64,000 bases of DNA from RPQJ01 sp963778185 (GTDB lineage Bacteria; Pseudomonadota; Gammaproteobacteria; Steroidobacterales; Steroidobacteraceae): assembly GCA_963778185.1 (NCBI GenBank), contig CAVZTF010000003.1, positions 744,001-808,000 on the forward strand, given 5' to 3'. Made by a program: the position numbers and the translations under genes. Positions 12,113 to 21,737 of the stretch are shown here, piece after piece (within the stretch, counting starts at the first letter, position 1; every line of letters begins with the position of its first letter). A model generated the notes under the pieces. It saw only the letters and a program-made list of their open reading frames with translations. It was not told where the DNA came from and did not search any database.

Positions 12113-12625
12113 TCATGGGCGGCGCGGCGCCGCCGCCCGCCAGCCAATGTCGATCGCCTGCATCGGGTGCCCGGTCTGATCGAAGCGGCGCCACAACTCG
12201 CCGAGCGAGACGCCGAGGGTTGGATGCACTAGATCCGGCGCGAGGTCGGCGGCGGGGCCGAGCATGTAGGGCCGGCGCACGAGATCCGGCCGCGGCAGGA
12301 CCAGGCCGGGCTCGTCGCAGACCCGGTCACCGTAGAGCAGGATGTCGAGGTCCATCGCGCGTGGCGCCCACTTCGGCGCGTTGCGCTCGCGCCCGCTGGC
12401 GGCCTCCGCCTCGTACAGGTGCGCGAGCACCGCCCGGACTCCGTCGCCGGTCTCGAAGCCGACCACCAGGTTCACGAAATCCTCGCCCTCGAAGCCGACC
12501 GCGGGGTTGCGATACGCGCGCGAGCAGCTGAGGCCCGGGTAGTGGGTCGCGAGCACGTCGAGCGCGCGGCGCAGATTAGCGACCGGCTCGACGTTGCTGC
12601 CGGCGGCAACGAGGACGGCCGTCAC
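12113..12625 (-). CDS. folK: 2-amino-4-hydroxy-6-hydroxymethyldihydropteridine pyrophosphokinase
   Basis: 170 aa using the GTG at 12625 (VTAVLVAAGSNVEPVANL), which overlaps the folB stop by four bases (GTGA). HPPK motifs are present: GSNVEP near the start, the YRNPAVGFEGEDFVN region, and the signature APRAMDLDILLYGD with the Mg-binding aspartates. It transfers pyrophosphate from ATP to 6-hydroxymethyl-dihydropterin, directly after FolB in folate synthesis. A longer frame reaching 12733 would overlap folB and has no conserved N-terminus. Confidence 0.94.
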   Translation of the reverse strand: MTAVLVAAGSNVEPVANLRRALDVLATHYPGLSCSRAYRNPAVGFEGEDFVNLVVGFETGDGVRAVLAHLYEAEAASGRERNAPKWAPRAMDLDILLYGDRVCDEPGLVLPRPDLVRRPYMLGPAADLAPDLVHPTLGVSLGELWRRFDQTGHPMQAIDIGWRAAAPRRP

Positions 12626-13002
12626 CGTACGGCCTTGTCGTCCGCGAAGTCCTCGCGCCGCCGCTCGATCAGGATGCCGACGTCGCGCGATCCGCGGATC
12701 GCGCCTTGCTTGTTGAGCCTCACGCGCACCCACGCCACGTCGAATTCGGTGACGACGACCCGGGCGATGCGCTCGGTGAGCGTCTCGACCAGCTGGAACT
12801 CGGACTCGCCGATGAACTGCAGCAGACGCTTGGCGACCCGCTTGTAGTCGAGGGTGTCCTCGATGGAGTCGCTGGCGGCGGCCTTGCGGATGTCGGTCGC
12901 CATCTCGATGTCGACGACGACCTTCTGCTTGACGCGCCGTTCCCAGTCCCAGATGCCGATGATGCAGTCCGAGGTCAGGCCGGTGAGAAAGATTTGATCC
13001 AT
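12622..13002 (-). CDS. folB: Dihydroneopterin aldolase
   Basis: 126 aa, the usual length. Begins MDQIFLTGLTSDCIIGIWDWER, characteristic of FolB, with the conserved Glu/Tyr/Lys residues around DIRKAAASDSIEDTLDYK and LVETLTERIA, and a C-terminal NKQGAIRGSRDVG segment. It converts dihydroneopterin to 6-hydroxymethyl-dihydropterin and can epimerise it. Coupled to folK by GTGA overlap and located 60 bp downstream of tsaD on the same strand. Confidence 0.95.
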   Translation of the reverse strand: MDQIFLTGLTSDCIIGIWDWERRVKQKVVVDIEMATDIRKAAASDSIEDTLDYKRVAKRLLQFIGESEFQLVETLTERIARVVVTEFDVAWVRVRLNKQGAIRGSRDVGILIERRREDFADDKAVR

Positions 13003-13062
13003 CGGGGAGGGGCCGGGACGGGGATGGGCGATAGTGGAGAGGAAGCGACCGCGTTGCCAGTG

Positions 13063-14088
13063 CTAACGCATCGTAGCCTCAGGCGGGGCGAGGTCGGTGA
13101 GGGGCCAGCGGGCACGCGCGCGGATTGCGAGGTCGTCGCGCTGCCCGGCCGCGAGCCGCAGGTGCCCGAGCAGCGCGATCATGGCCGCGTTGTCCGTGCA
13201 GAACTCCGTGCGGGGATGGACGACCCGCACGCCGTGACGCTCGCCCATGGCGAGCATGCGGGCGCGCAGGTGACGATTGGCGCCGACCCCGCCGGCCACG
13301 ACGAGGGTCTCGACGCCGGTTGCCTCGAGCGCGCGCTCGCACTTGATCACCAGGGTGTCCACGACGGCGTCCTGGAATGCCCGGGCGGCATCGGCTCGCA
13401 TCTGCGTGTCGAGCGCGAGGCCGCGCAGGGCCACGACGACCGCCGTCTTGAGCCCACTGAAGCTGAAGTCGAGGCCCGGGCGCTCCGTGAGTGGGCGGGG
13501 AAAGCGAAACACGTCCGGCCGCCCCTGCTCCGCCAGCGCCGCGAGCTGGGGGCCGCCCGGATAGCCGAGGCCGAGCAGCTTCGCCGTCTTGTCGAAGGCC
13601 TCGCCCGCCGCGTCGTCGAGGGACTGGCCCAGGATCTGGTAATCGCCCACGCCGTGGACGTGCGCGAGCAGCGTGTGCCCGCCGGACACCAGGAGCGCCA
13701 CGAACGGGAACGCCGGCGGCTCCGGCTCGAGGAGCGGGGCCAGCAGGTGGCCCTCCATGTGGTGAACCCCGATGCAGGGCACCTTCCAGGCGTAGGCGAG
13801 GCTGCGGGCCACGGCCGAGCCCACCAGCAGCGCCCCGACGAGGCCGGGCCCACTGGTGTAGGCGACCCCCTGGATGCCCGCCGCGCCGCCGCTCTCGGCG
13901 AGCACTTTCTTCAACAAAGGCAACAGCTTACGCAGGTGGTCACGGGAGGCGAGCTCGGGCACGACGCCGCCGTATGCCGCATGCAGGTCGACCTGGCTGT
14001 AGACCTCGTGGGCAAGCAGGCCGCGCGCGCCGTCGTAGACGGCCGCGGCGGTCTCGTCGCAGGAGGTTTCCAGTCCAAGCACCCGCAT
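13063..14088 (-). CDS. tsaD: tRNA N6-threonylcarbamoyladenosine (t6A37) transferase TsaD
   Basis: 341 aa starting at ATG 14088 (MRVLGLETSCDETAAAV), the standard TsaD N-terminus; the frame extends upstream to 15048 but that part runs antisense through yqeY, rpsU and a repeat and is rejected. The metal-binding VHHMEGH motif (about residues 110-118), the ASKHA-type LLVSGGHT loop, and the C-terminal VVAGGVGANRHLR are present. With TsaB/E and TsaC it makes t6A in ANN-decoding tRNAs. Divergent from rpsU, the classical gammaproteobacterial arrangement. Confidence 0.96.
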   Translation of the reverse strand: MRVLGLETSCDETAAAVYDGARGLLAHEVYSQVDLHAAYGGVVPELASRDHLRKLLPLLKKVLAESGGAAGIQGVAYTSGPGLVGALLVGSAVARSLAYAWKVPCIGVHHMEGHLLAPLLEPEPPAFPFVALLVSGGHTLLAHVHGVGDYQILGQSLDDAAGEAFDKTAKLLGLGYPGGPQLAALAEQGRPDVFRFPRPLTERPGLDFSFSGLKTAVVVALRGLALDTQMRADAARAFQDAVVDTLVIKCERALEATGVETLVVAGGVGANRHLRARMLAMGERHGVRVVHPRTEFCTDNAAMIALLGHLRLAAGQRDDLAIRARARWPLTDLAPPEATMR

Positions 14089-14091
14089 GCT

Positions 14092-14120
14092 TTGCATTTC
14101 CCGACCGCGGTCTCTAAAAT
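14092..14120 (+). promoter_or_regulatory. Candidate sigma70 promoter for rpsU
   Basis: TTGCAT at 14092-14097 and TAAAAT at 14115-14120 are separated by 17 bp; transcription would start about 70 nt upstream of rpsU. The -10 lies in the loop of an inverted repeat (14103-14109/14122-14128) followed by a T-run. Confidence 0.45.
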
Positions 14121-14196
14121 TCGCGGTCCTTTTTCCCGGCATTGCGACCTCGTGGTCGTGCCGGGCGCCTAGACCGTACCGATCGACGAGGTTTCG

Positions 14197-14415
14197 ATGC
14201 CCAGCGTTCGCATTCGTGAGAACGAGTATTTCGATGCCGCCCTGCGCCGCTTCAAGCGCGCCTGCGAAAAAGCGGGCGTGCTCACGGAGCTGCGGCGCCG
14301 CGAATTCTACGAGAAGCCGACCCAGGAGCGGAAACGCAAGAAGGCCGCCGCGGTGAAGCGTCACCAGAAGCGCGGCATGCGCGACTTCGCGGCTCCGCGC
14401 GTCCGCAACTACTGA
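14197..14415 (+). CDS. rpsU: 30S ribosomal protein S21
   Basis: 72 aa, highly basic, starting MPSVRIRENEYFDAALRRFK, the canonical bS21 sequence and length, with the KRKKAAAVKRHQKR tail. bS21 binds the small subunit near the anti-Shine-Dalgarno region and aids initiation. It is the first gene of the macromolecular synthesis block rpsU-(yqeY)-dnaG-rpoD. Confidence 0.98.
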   Translation: MPSVRIRENEYFDAALRRFKRACEKAGVLTELRRREFYEKPTQERKRKKAAAVKRHQKRGMRDFAAPRVRNY

Positions 14416-14427
14416 GCCCCGCGTCCC

Positions 14428-14874
14428 GTGACGCTCAAGGAGCGCATCACCGAGGACATGAAGGCCGCCATGCGGGCCGCCGAGAAGGAGCGCCTCTCGA
14501 CCATCCGCATGGTGCAGGCCGCGATCAAGCAGCGCGAAGTCGACGAGCGCATCACGCTCGACGACGCGCAGGTGTTCGCCGTGCTCGAGAAGATGGTCAA
14601 GCAGCGCAGGGAATCGATCGTCCAGTTCGAGCAAGGCGGCCGCGCCGACCTTGCCGACAAGGAAAAGGCCGAGATCGCGCTGCTGCAGGCCTACCTCCCG
14701 GCCCAGCTCTCCGGGGCCGAGGTCGACGCCCTCATCAAGGAAGCCATCGCCGCCACCGGTGCCGTGTCCGTGAAGGACATGGGCAAGGTCATGGGCGCCG
14801 TAAAGGCGAAGGCCGCAGGCCGGGCCGACATGGGCGCGGTCAGCGCCCGCATCAAGGCGGCGCTCGGCGGCTGA
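14428..14874 (+). CDS. GatB/YqeY domain protein
   Basis: 148 aa from a GTG at 14428, 12 bp after rpsU. It matches the YqeY family (MTLKERITEDMKAAMRA start, helical N-terminal half, YLPAQLSGAEVDALI middle, then a GatB-like tail domain: VKDMGKVMGAVKAKAAGRADM). The tail domain resembles the tRNA-binding part of GatB, so a tRNA-related role is presumed but not established. Its place between rpsU and dnaG is common in proteobacteria. Confidence 0.9.
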   Translation: MTLKERITEDMKAAMRAAEKERLSTIRMVQAAIKQREVDERITLDDAQVFAVLEKMVKQRRESIVQFEQGGRADLADKEKAEIALLQAYLPAQLSGAEVDALIKEAIAATGAVSVKDMGKVMGAVKAKAAGRADMGAVSARIKAALGG

Positions 14875-14890
14875 TCGGCTCCCGCGCCGG

Positions 14891-14963
14891 GCGGCATTCG
14901 GGTCCTGCCCCGGCTCGCGAAGAAGGCATGCTCGCCGGAACAGGACCCGAAAGCCGCCCGGTG
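14891..14963. repeat. Palindromic dispersed repeat, inverted partial copy
   Basis: An imperfect 23-bp stem (14891-14913 with 14936-14958, three mismatches) encloses GCGAAGAAGGCATGCTCGC, the reverse complement of the loop found in the third stem of the other copies. It is followed by GCGCCTGAGCG, the inverse of the conserved CTCAGGCGC. It therefore points opposite to the copy at 15038-15252. Confidence 0.65.
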
Positions 14964-15037
14964 AGGCCGCGCCTGAGCGCCTGGCCGGGCGTCCCGATGT
15001 CTCGCGAAAACCACTGACGGTGACCGCCCGGCCCGTC

Positions 15038-15252
15038 GCACGGCGCATGCAGCCGGACAGGCCCTACGAACGACCTCATGCGGGCATTGTGGGTACGCGG
15101 CCGGGGTTGCGCGCGGTGACGCTGTATGCGCCGTGCGAGTTTTCGGGCCCTGGCGAAAACTCGCTCAGGCGCCGTGTGTCGAGCGGGCTTTGCGGGTCCG
15201 TCCGGCCGAGCATATGTTTCTTCGCGAGGGCGGACGGACCCGCAAAGCCCGC
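15038..15252. repeat. Composite palindromic dispersed repeat, copy 2
   Basis: The 482-bp gap between yqeY and dnaG is filled by repeat sequence. GTCGCACGGCGCATGC at 15036-15051 is identical to 6795-6810. It is followed by an 11-bp stem 15135-15145/15154-15164 identical in both arms to copy 1, CTCAGGCGCCG, and a perfect 22-bp stem 15183-15204/15231-15252 whose loop has CGAGCATATGTTTCTTCGCGAG. The arms of this last stem differ completely from copy 1 while the loop is conserved, so the arms covary as in a folded RNA or a duplicated hairpin element. No gene is seen in the gap. Confidence 0.75.
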
Positions 15253-15356
15253 CCCGCCACCACCGCCTGACACCCGATCTTCGCCATCGCCGAACAACTT
15301 GCCGCGCTGCCGCGACGCCCCCACTATCCGCCATCCCCACCCGCTGATCGCACCCC

Positions 15357-17177
15357 GTGGCCGGCCGCATCCCCCAGCACTTCATCGACGAGCTCGTCGC
15401 GCGCATCGACATCCTCGAGGTGATCGGCAGCCGCGTGCAATTGAAGCGCGCCGGGCGCGAATACAAGGCCTGCTGCCCGTTCCACGACGAGAAGACGCCT
15501 TCGTTCACGGTCAGCCCCGACAAGCAGTTCTACCACTGCTTCGGCTGCGGGGCGCACGGCACGGCGCTCGGCTTCGTCATGGAATACGACCACCTCGGCT
15601 TCGTCGAGGCCGTCGAGGAACTTGCCGCGCGCGCGGGCCTCGACGTGCCGCGCGAAGGCGGGTCGGCGGCGCCCGCGCAACCGCACGACGAGCTGTACAT
15701 CGCGCTGGAGCGGGCCGCCCTGTTCTTCCGCCAGTCGCTGAGCGGCGAGGCGAAGGCGCGCGAGTACCTTTCGAAGCGTGGGCTCGACGCGGACATCGTC
15801 CAGCGTTTCGGCATCGGCTACGCGCCCGCGCGCTGGGACGGGCTGCTCGACCGCTACGGCACCACCGACGACGAGCGCCAGGTGCTGCTGCGCGCGGGCC
15901 TCATCATCGAGCGCCAGCCTGAGGCGAGCCGCGCCCAGGGACCCGGCTTCTACGACCGCTTCCGCGACCGCATCATGTTTCCGATCCGCGACACCCGCGG
16001 CCGCACGATCGGCTTCGGTGGTCGCGTGCTCGACGCCGGCGAGCCCAAGTACCTGAATTCGCCCGAGACCGAACTCTTCCACAAGGGCCGCGAGCTCTAC
16101 GGCCTGTTCGAGGGCCGTCAGGCCACGCGGAGCCTGCAGCGGCTGCTGGTCGTCGAGGGCTACATGGACGTGGCAAGCCTGCACCAGGCCGGCCTGACCT
16201 ACGCGGTCGCGACGCTCGGGACCGCGACGACCCCCGAGCACCTCGGCCGGATCTTCCGGCTGGTTGGCGAGGTCGTGTTCTGCTTCGACGGCGACCGGGC
16301 CGGCCGCGCCGCGGCGTGGCGCGCGCTCGAGAACGCCGTGGGCGAGGTCAAGCAGGGCCGGCAGGTGCGGTTCCTGTTCCTGCCGGAGGGCCACGACCCG
16401 GACACGTTGGTGCAGGAGGAAGGCGCGGAAGCGTTCGAGGCCCGCCTCACGAGCGCCCTGCCCCTCTCCGACTACCTGATCCGCGAACTCCTGGCCCGGA
16501 CCGACGACGCAGCCAGCGTCGATGGACGCGCCCGGCTGGTCGAGCTGGCGCGGCCTCTCATCCGCCGCATCCCGTCGGATGTCTACCGCGAGTTGCTCAT
16601 CCAGCAACTGGCCGAGGTCGTGCGGATGCCTCCAGCGCGGCTTGGCGAGTTGCTCGGTGGCAGCGACTCGCCCGAGCCCGGGGGACGCGCGGAGCCCGCG
16701 ACCCGGTCGCGGGCACACCGCATGCCGCCTGGCCCGGCAGCCGGCCGCGGAAATCTCGTGCGACAGGCGATCAGCCTGCTGGTCCACCACCCGTCGGCCG
16801 CCGTCGGGGTCGGCAACCTGGACGCGCTGGCCGAGGTGGACCGCCCGGGCATCGCCCTGCTGGTCGAGCTGCTGGCCCAGCTGCGTGAAGACCCCCCGGC
16901 CAGCACCGGCGTCCTGCTCGAGCGCTGGCGGGACCGCCCGGAGCACGCGCCGCTGTCCAGGCTGGCCGTTGGCGAGTGCCTGGTGACGGACGCGGCAGCA
17001 GCGGCCTCCGAGGTCCGCTCCGCCATGGACCGCCTGATCGCCGAGGAGGCCATGGCGAAACTGCAGGCCCTGCAGGAGAAGGCGCAGCAGGGGGAACTGA
17101 CCGCCGGGGAGAAGACAGAGCTCCAAACGCTCATCCGCACGATCGGGCAATCCAGCAGGGTTCAGCCTGCGAAATAG
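15357..17177 (+). CDS. dnaG: DNA primase
   Basis: 606 aa from GTG 15357 (MAGRIPQHFIDELVAR). Domains in order: CHC2 zinc ribbon (CCPFHDEKTPSF ... YHCFGCG, residues about 40-65), catalytic core with the Toprim motifs (VVEGYMDV near 265, FCFDGDRAGR near 305), and a C-terminal DnaB-interaction helical region after an Arg/Pro-rich linker near 440-460. It synthesises RNA primers at the replication fork. It precedes rpoD in the usual order; the preceding gap is repeat-filled, so it may need its own promoter. Confidence 0.97.
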   Translation: MAGRIPQHFIDELVARIDILEVIGSRVQLKRAGREYKACCPFHDEKTPSFTVSPDKQFYHCFGCGAHGTALGFVMEYDHLGFVEAVEELAARAGLDVPREGGSAAPAQPHDELYIALERAALFFRQSLSGEAKAREYLSKRGLDADIVQRFGIGYAPARWDGLLDRYGTTDDERQVLLRAGLIIERQPEASRAQGPGFYDRFRDRIMFPIRDTRGRTIGFGGRVLDAGEPKYLNSPETELFHKGRELYGLFEGRQATRSLQRLLVVEGYMDVASLHQAGLTYAVATLGTATTPEHLGRIFRLVGEVVFCFDGDRAGRAAAWRALENAVGEVKQGRQVRFLFLPEGHDPDTLVQEEGAEAFEARLTSALPLSDYLIRELLARTDDAASVDGRARLVELARPLIRRIPSDVYRELLIQQLAEVVRMPPARLGELLGGSDSPEPGGRAEPATRSRAHRMPPGPAAGRGNLVRQAISLLVHHPSAAVGVGNLDALAEVDRPGIALLVELLAQLREDPPASTGVLLERWRDRPEHAPLSRLAVGECLVTDAAAAASEVRSAMDRLIAEEAMAKLQALQEKAQQGELTAGEKTELQTLIRTIGQSSRVQPAK

Positions 17178-17199
17178 CCGGTGGGAACAGCCTCCCGCG

Positions 17200-17208
17200 T
17201 GGTATAGT
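17200..17208 (+). promoter_or_regulatory. Extended -10 promoter element upstream of rpoD
   Basis: TGGTATAGT (TG at 17200-17201, TATAGT at 17203-17208) fits an extended -10; no good -35 lies 17 bp upstream. Transcription would start near 17215, about 30 nt before the proposed rpoD start codon. Confidence 0.5.
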
Positions 17209-17245
17209 TCCGCTCTTTTTTAAGCCCTTTCCAGAGGCGCCCATC

Positions 17246-19565
<2,320 letters not shown>

Positions 19566-19567
<2 letters not shown>

Positions 19568-19619
19568 GCCGCCGGCCCCTGCTCACGGGTTCCCACAGTT
19601 GAATAGCCCGTGGCGGCTC
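19566..19619 (+). terminator. Stem-loop after rpoD, possible terminator or 3'-end structure
   Basis: Outer stem 19566-19572/19613-19619 and inner stem 19584-19589/19607-19612 form one hairpin with a 5' bulge and a 17-nt loop. No T-run follows, so intrinsic termination is uncertain. Confidence 0.4.
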
Positions 19620-19687
19620 TGCATGATGGGCTGTGTCCGCGACCCATGCGATCGGCGGCGGGCCGGACGGGCACGGTGGAGCCATTC

Positions 19688-20236
19688 ATGAGAGCAATTA
19701 TCATTGCAGCGTTTGTCGTCCTGGCAGGTTGTGCGGCCACTCCCGAGTCGCTGGAATCGGTCGCACGAACCGAGTCGGCCAGGCTGGCCGCACCGGCCAG
19801 GAAGCTCTCGAGCTATGCGAGCTACGAGCTCAAGCCGATGGTCCTGAGCGAAGCCGTGAAGGCCGAGGAGGGCAAGGTCGCCGAGGCCGGCAAGCTGGAT
19901 GCGGCGATGCGGGCGAAAGTCCTGCCGCTGCTCGAGCAATGGCAGGCGGCCGGCGGCGCGGGCCGTACGGGCAAGCTCGTCATCGAGCCGAGGCTCGCGT
20001 CCCTCAAGGTCGTCAGCGGTGGAGCGCGATTCTGGGCCGGCGCGATGGCCGGCGACTCCAACGTCGACCTGGACCTCGTGATGACCGACCTCGACACCGG
20101 GCAGGTGATCGCCAAGCCGCGCATCGCCCGCAGCGCCGACGCGATGACGGGCGGCTGGTCGATCGGCAAGAGCGACCAGAACCTGCGCGACTACATCGCC
20201 GGCATCACGTACCAGTACCTGTCGGACAACTACTGA
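19688..20236 (+). CDS. Small outer-membrane-type lipoprotein, DUF4410-like
   Basis: 182 aa from ATG 19688. A short signal peptide (MRAIIIAAFVVLAGC) with lipobox VLAGC puts the lipidated Cys at about residue 15. The mature part resembles the DUF4410 group: a beta-rich domain with FWAGAMAGDSNVDLDL and TGGWSIGKSDQNL. Its function is unknown. It lies between rpoD and the GreB-like gene, same strand. Confidence 0.7.
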   Translation: MRAIIIAAFVVLAGCAATPESLESVARTESARLAAPARKLSSYASYELKPMVLSEAVKAEEGKVAEAGKLDAAMRAKVLPLLEQWQAAGGAGRTGKLVIEPRLASLKVVSGGARFWAGAMAGDSNVDLDLVMTDLDTGQVIAKPRIARSADAMTGGWSIGKSDQNLRDYIAGITYQYLSDNY

Positions 20237-20262
20237 CGGGGGCGCGGCCGGCGTCCAGCAGC

Positions 20263-20730
20263 TTGAGCCGCGCATTCGTCAAGGAGCAGGACGGCTCGGA
20301 GGTCGACGACGACCTCCCGGAACTCGTCGTCAGCCCGCACCGCAACTTCGTCACGCCTGTTGGGCTGGGCCGGATCGAGGGCGAGTTGCGCCGCCTGCGA
20401 GACGCACTCACGGAGGCGCGGGCCGCCAATGACCGCGCCGCCATCGCGCGCCACTCGCGTGACCTTCGGTACTGGACGCAGCGTCGCGGGAGCGCCGAGG
20501 TCGTGCCCCCTCCCGTGGACCAGGACGTGGTGCGTTTCGGCTCGAGCGTCGTGCTCCAGCCGGACGCGCGAGACACCGTGACGTTCACGATCGTCGGCGA
20601 GGACGAGGCGGCGCCCGCGCAGGGCCGCATCTCCTACGTCTCGCCGCTCGCACGGTCGCTGCTCGGCCAGCGTGTCGGCAACACGGTCGAGTTCGGCGGT
20701 GCCGCAGCGCAGATCCTGGCAATTCGATGA
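20263..20730 (+). CDS. GreA/GreB-family transcription elongation factor-like protein
   Basis: 155 aa from TTG 20263 (SRAFVKEQDG), the typical start of this branch of the Gre family (SRAFVKE...LPELVVSPHRNFVT). A short coiled-coil (about residues 40-75) is followed by a FKBP-like C-terminal domain (VRFGSSVVLQ ... GRISYVSPLARSLLGQRVGN). The coiled coil is shorter than in true GreA/GreB, so it may regulate RNA polymerase without transcript cleavage, as with Rnk-like proteins. Its stop overlaps the ATG of the first pigment gene (ATGA at 20727-20730), suggesting co-translation. Confidence 0.82.
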   Translation: MSRAFVKEQDGSEVDDDLPELVVSPHRNFVTPVGLGRIEGELRRLRDALTEARAANDRAAIARHSRDLRYWTQRRGSAEVVPPPVDQDVVRFGSSVVLQPDARDTVTFTIVGEDEAAPAQGRISYVSPLARSLLGQRVGNTVEFGGAAAQILAIR

Positions 20731-21737
20731 ACCTGCGGGCGCTCGCGGCCATCCTGGCCGGCGGATATCCGGTCCTCGTCATCGCCGGCGTGTACGCTGG
20801 CAGCAGCGTCCTCAAGCTGGCGGGTCTTGCACTGCTGCTGCTGGCAGTGCTGTTACCGGGGCTCGCGCGCGGCAGCGCCGTCGCCTGGACCTGCGCGATC
20901 GTCATCACCGCCGGCCTCGCCGCCGCCGCGGGCACGAACGCGCAACAGCTCCTGTTGCTCGCCACTCCGGTCGCGATCCCGGCGATGGTCGCGTGGGCGT
21001 TCGGCCGCACGTTGGCTGCGGGCCGCACGCCATTGATCGAGCGGTTCGTGCGACTGCTGCATCCCCCGGACGATCAGGTGGACCCTCGAGTCTTCACGTA
21101 CGCGCGGCGCCTGACCTGGGGCTGGACGTTGCTGCTCACGGGCCTTGCGCTGGCCAATGCGGTGCTGGGGACGCTCATGTCGCCCGGCGGCCTGTTCGAA
21201 CTGCTCGGCCTGCGTTCGCCGCTGCCGGTGTCGAACGCCGCCTGGGCGCTGTGCACGAACGCACTGGGATACGTGATCGTCGGCGTCTTCGCGATCGTCG
21301 AGTACACCTACCGTGTCCACAGGTTCCCGAACCAGCCCTATCGAAGCTTCCCGGAGTTCCTGCGCCGCTCGCTCGCGGTGGCGCCGCAGCTTGCGGCTCA
21401 CGCGGCTGAGCCGCAACGCACGACGGAACCCGCCGGCGTGACCCGGATACGCGTACCGCGCACGCACCCTGCCCTGCCAGGCCATTTCCCGGGTCGCCCC
21501 GTCGTGCCCGGCGTCGTCATCCTCGACCACGTGATCGCGGCGGCGCAGGGCCGGATGAGGCAGCCCATCCGCGTCCTCGGCCTCGAGCACGCCAAGTTCT
21601 CCCGGCCGTTGCTCCCGGAGGAGGAAGCGACTGTCGACATCGAGGTGCGCGCATCGGTACTGCGCTTCACTGTCGCCGCCGAAGCAGGCACGATCGCGCG
21701 AGGCAGTTTCAAACTCGCCGTCGGGCCGACGACGTGA
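20727..21737 (+). CDS. Membrane protein (COG4648-like) fused to ApeI-type hotdog dehydratase
   Basis: 336 aa. Residues about 1-205 contain five or six hydrophobic segments and resemble the COG4648 membrane proteins found in aryl polyene clusters. Residues about 235-336 form a FabA/FabZ-like hotdog with HPALPGHFPGRPVVPGVV, containing the active-site His and GHFPG motif of ApeI dehydratases. It would dehydrate 3-hydroxyacyl-ACP intermediates of the polyene, possibly at the membrane. The two parts are usually separate genes. Translation is coupled at both ends (ATGA from the Gre-like gene, GTGA into the LolA-like gene). A second ApeI-like protein is at 36444-37067. Confidence 0.8.
   Translation: MNLRALAAILAGGYPVLVIAGVYAGSSVLKLAGLALLLLAVLLPGLARGSAVAWTCAIVITAGLAAAAGTNAQQLLLLATPVAIPAMVAWAFGRTLAAGRTPLIERFVRLLHPPDDQVDPRVFTYARRLTWGWTLLLTGLALANAVLGTLMSPGGLFELLGLRSPLPVSNAAWALCTNALGYVIVGVFAIVEYTYRVHRFPNQPYRSFPEFLRRSLAVAPQLAAHAAEPQRTTEPAGVTRIRVPRTHPALPGHFPGRPVVPGVVILDHVIAAAQGRMRQPIRVLGLEHAKFSRPLLPEEEATVDIEVRASVLRFTVAAEAGTIARGSFKLAVGPTT

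Noticed and set aside
14089..15048. N-terminal extension of the tsaD frame
   Set aside because: Runs antisense through yqeY and rpsU and into the palindromic repeat; TsaD has its canonical start at 14088.
16976..17245. Upstream in-frame start for rpoD
   Set aside because: Would lie inside dnaG in another frame, and upstream of the extended -10 element; TTG 17246 with AGAGG fits better.
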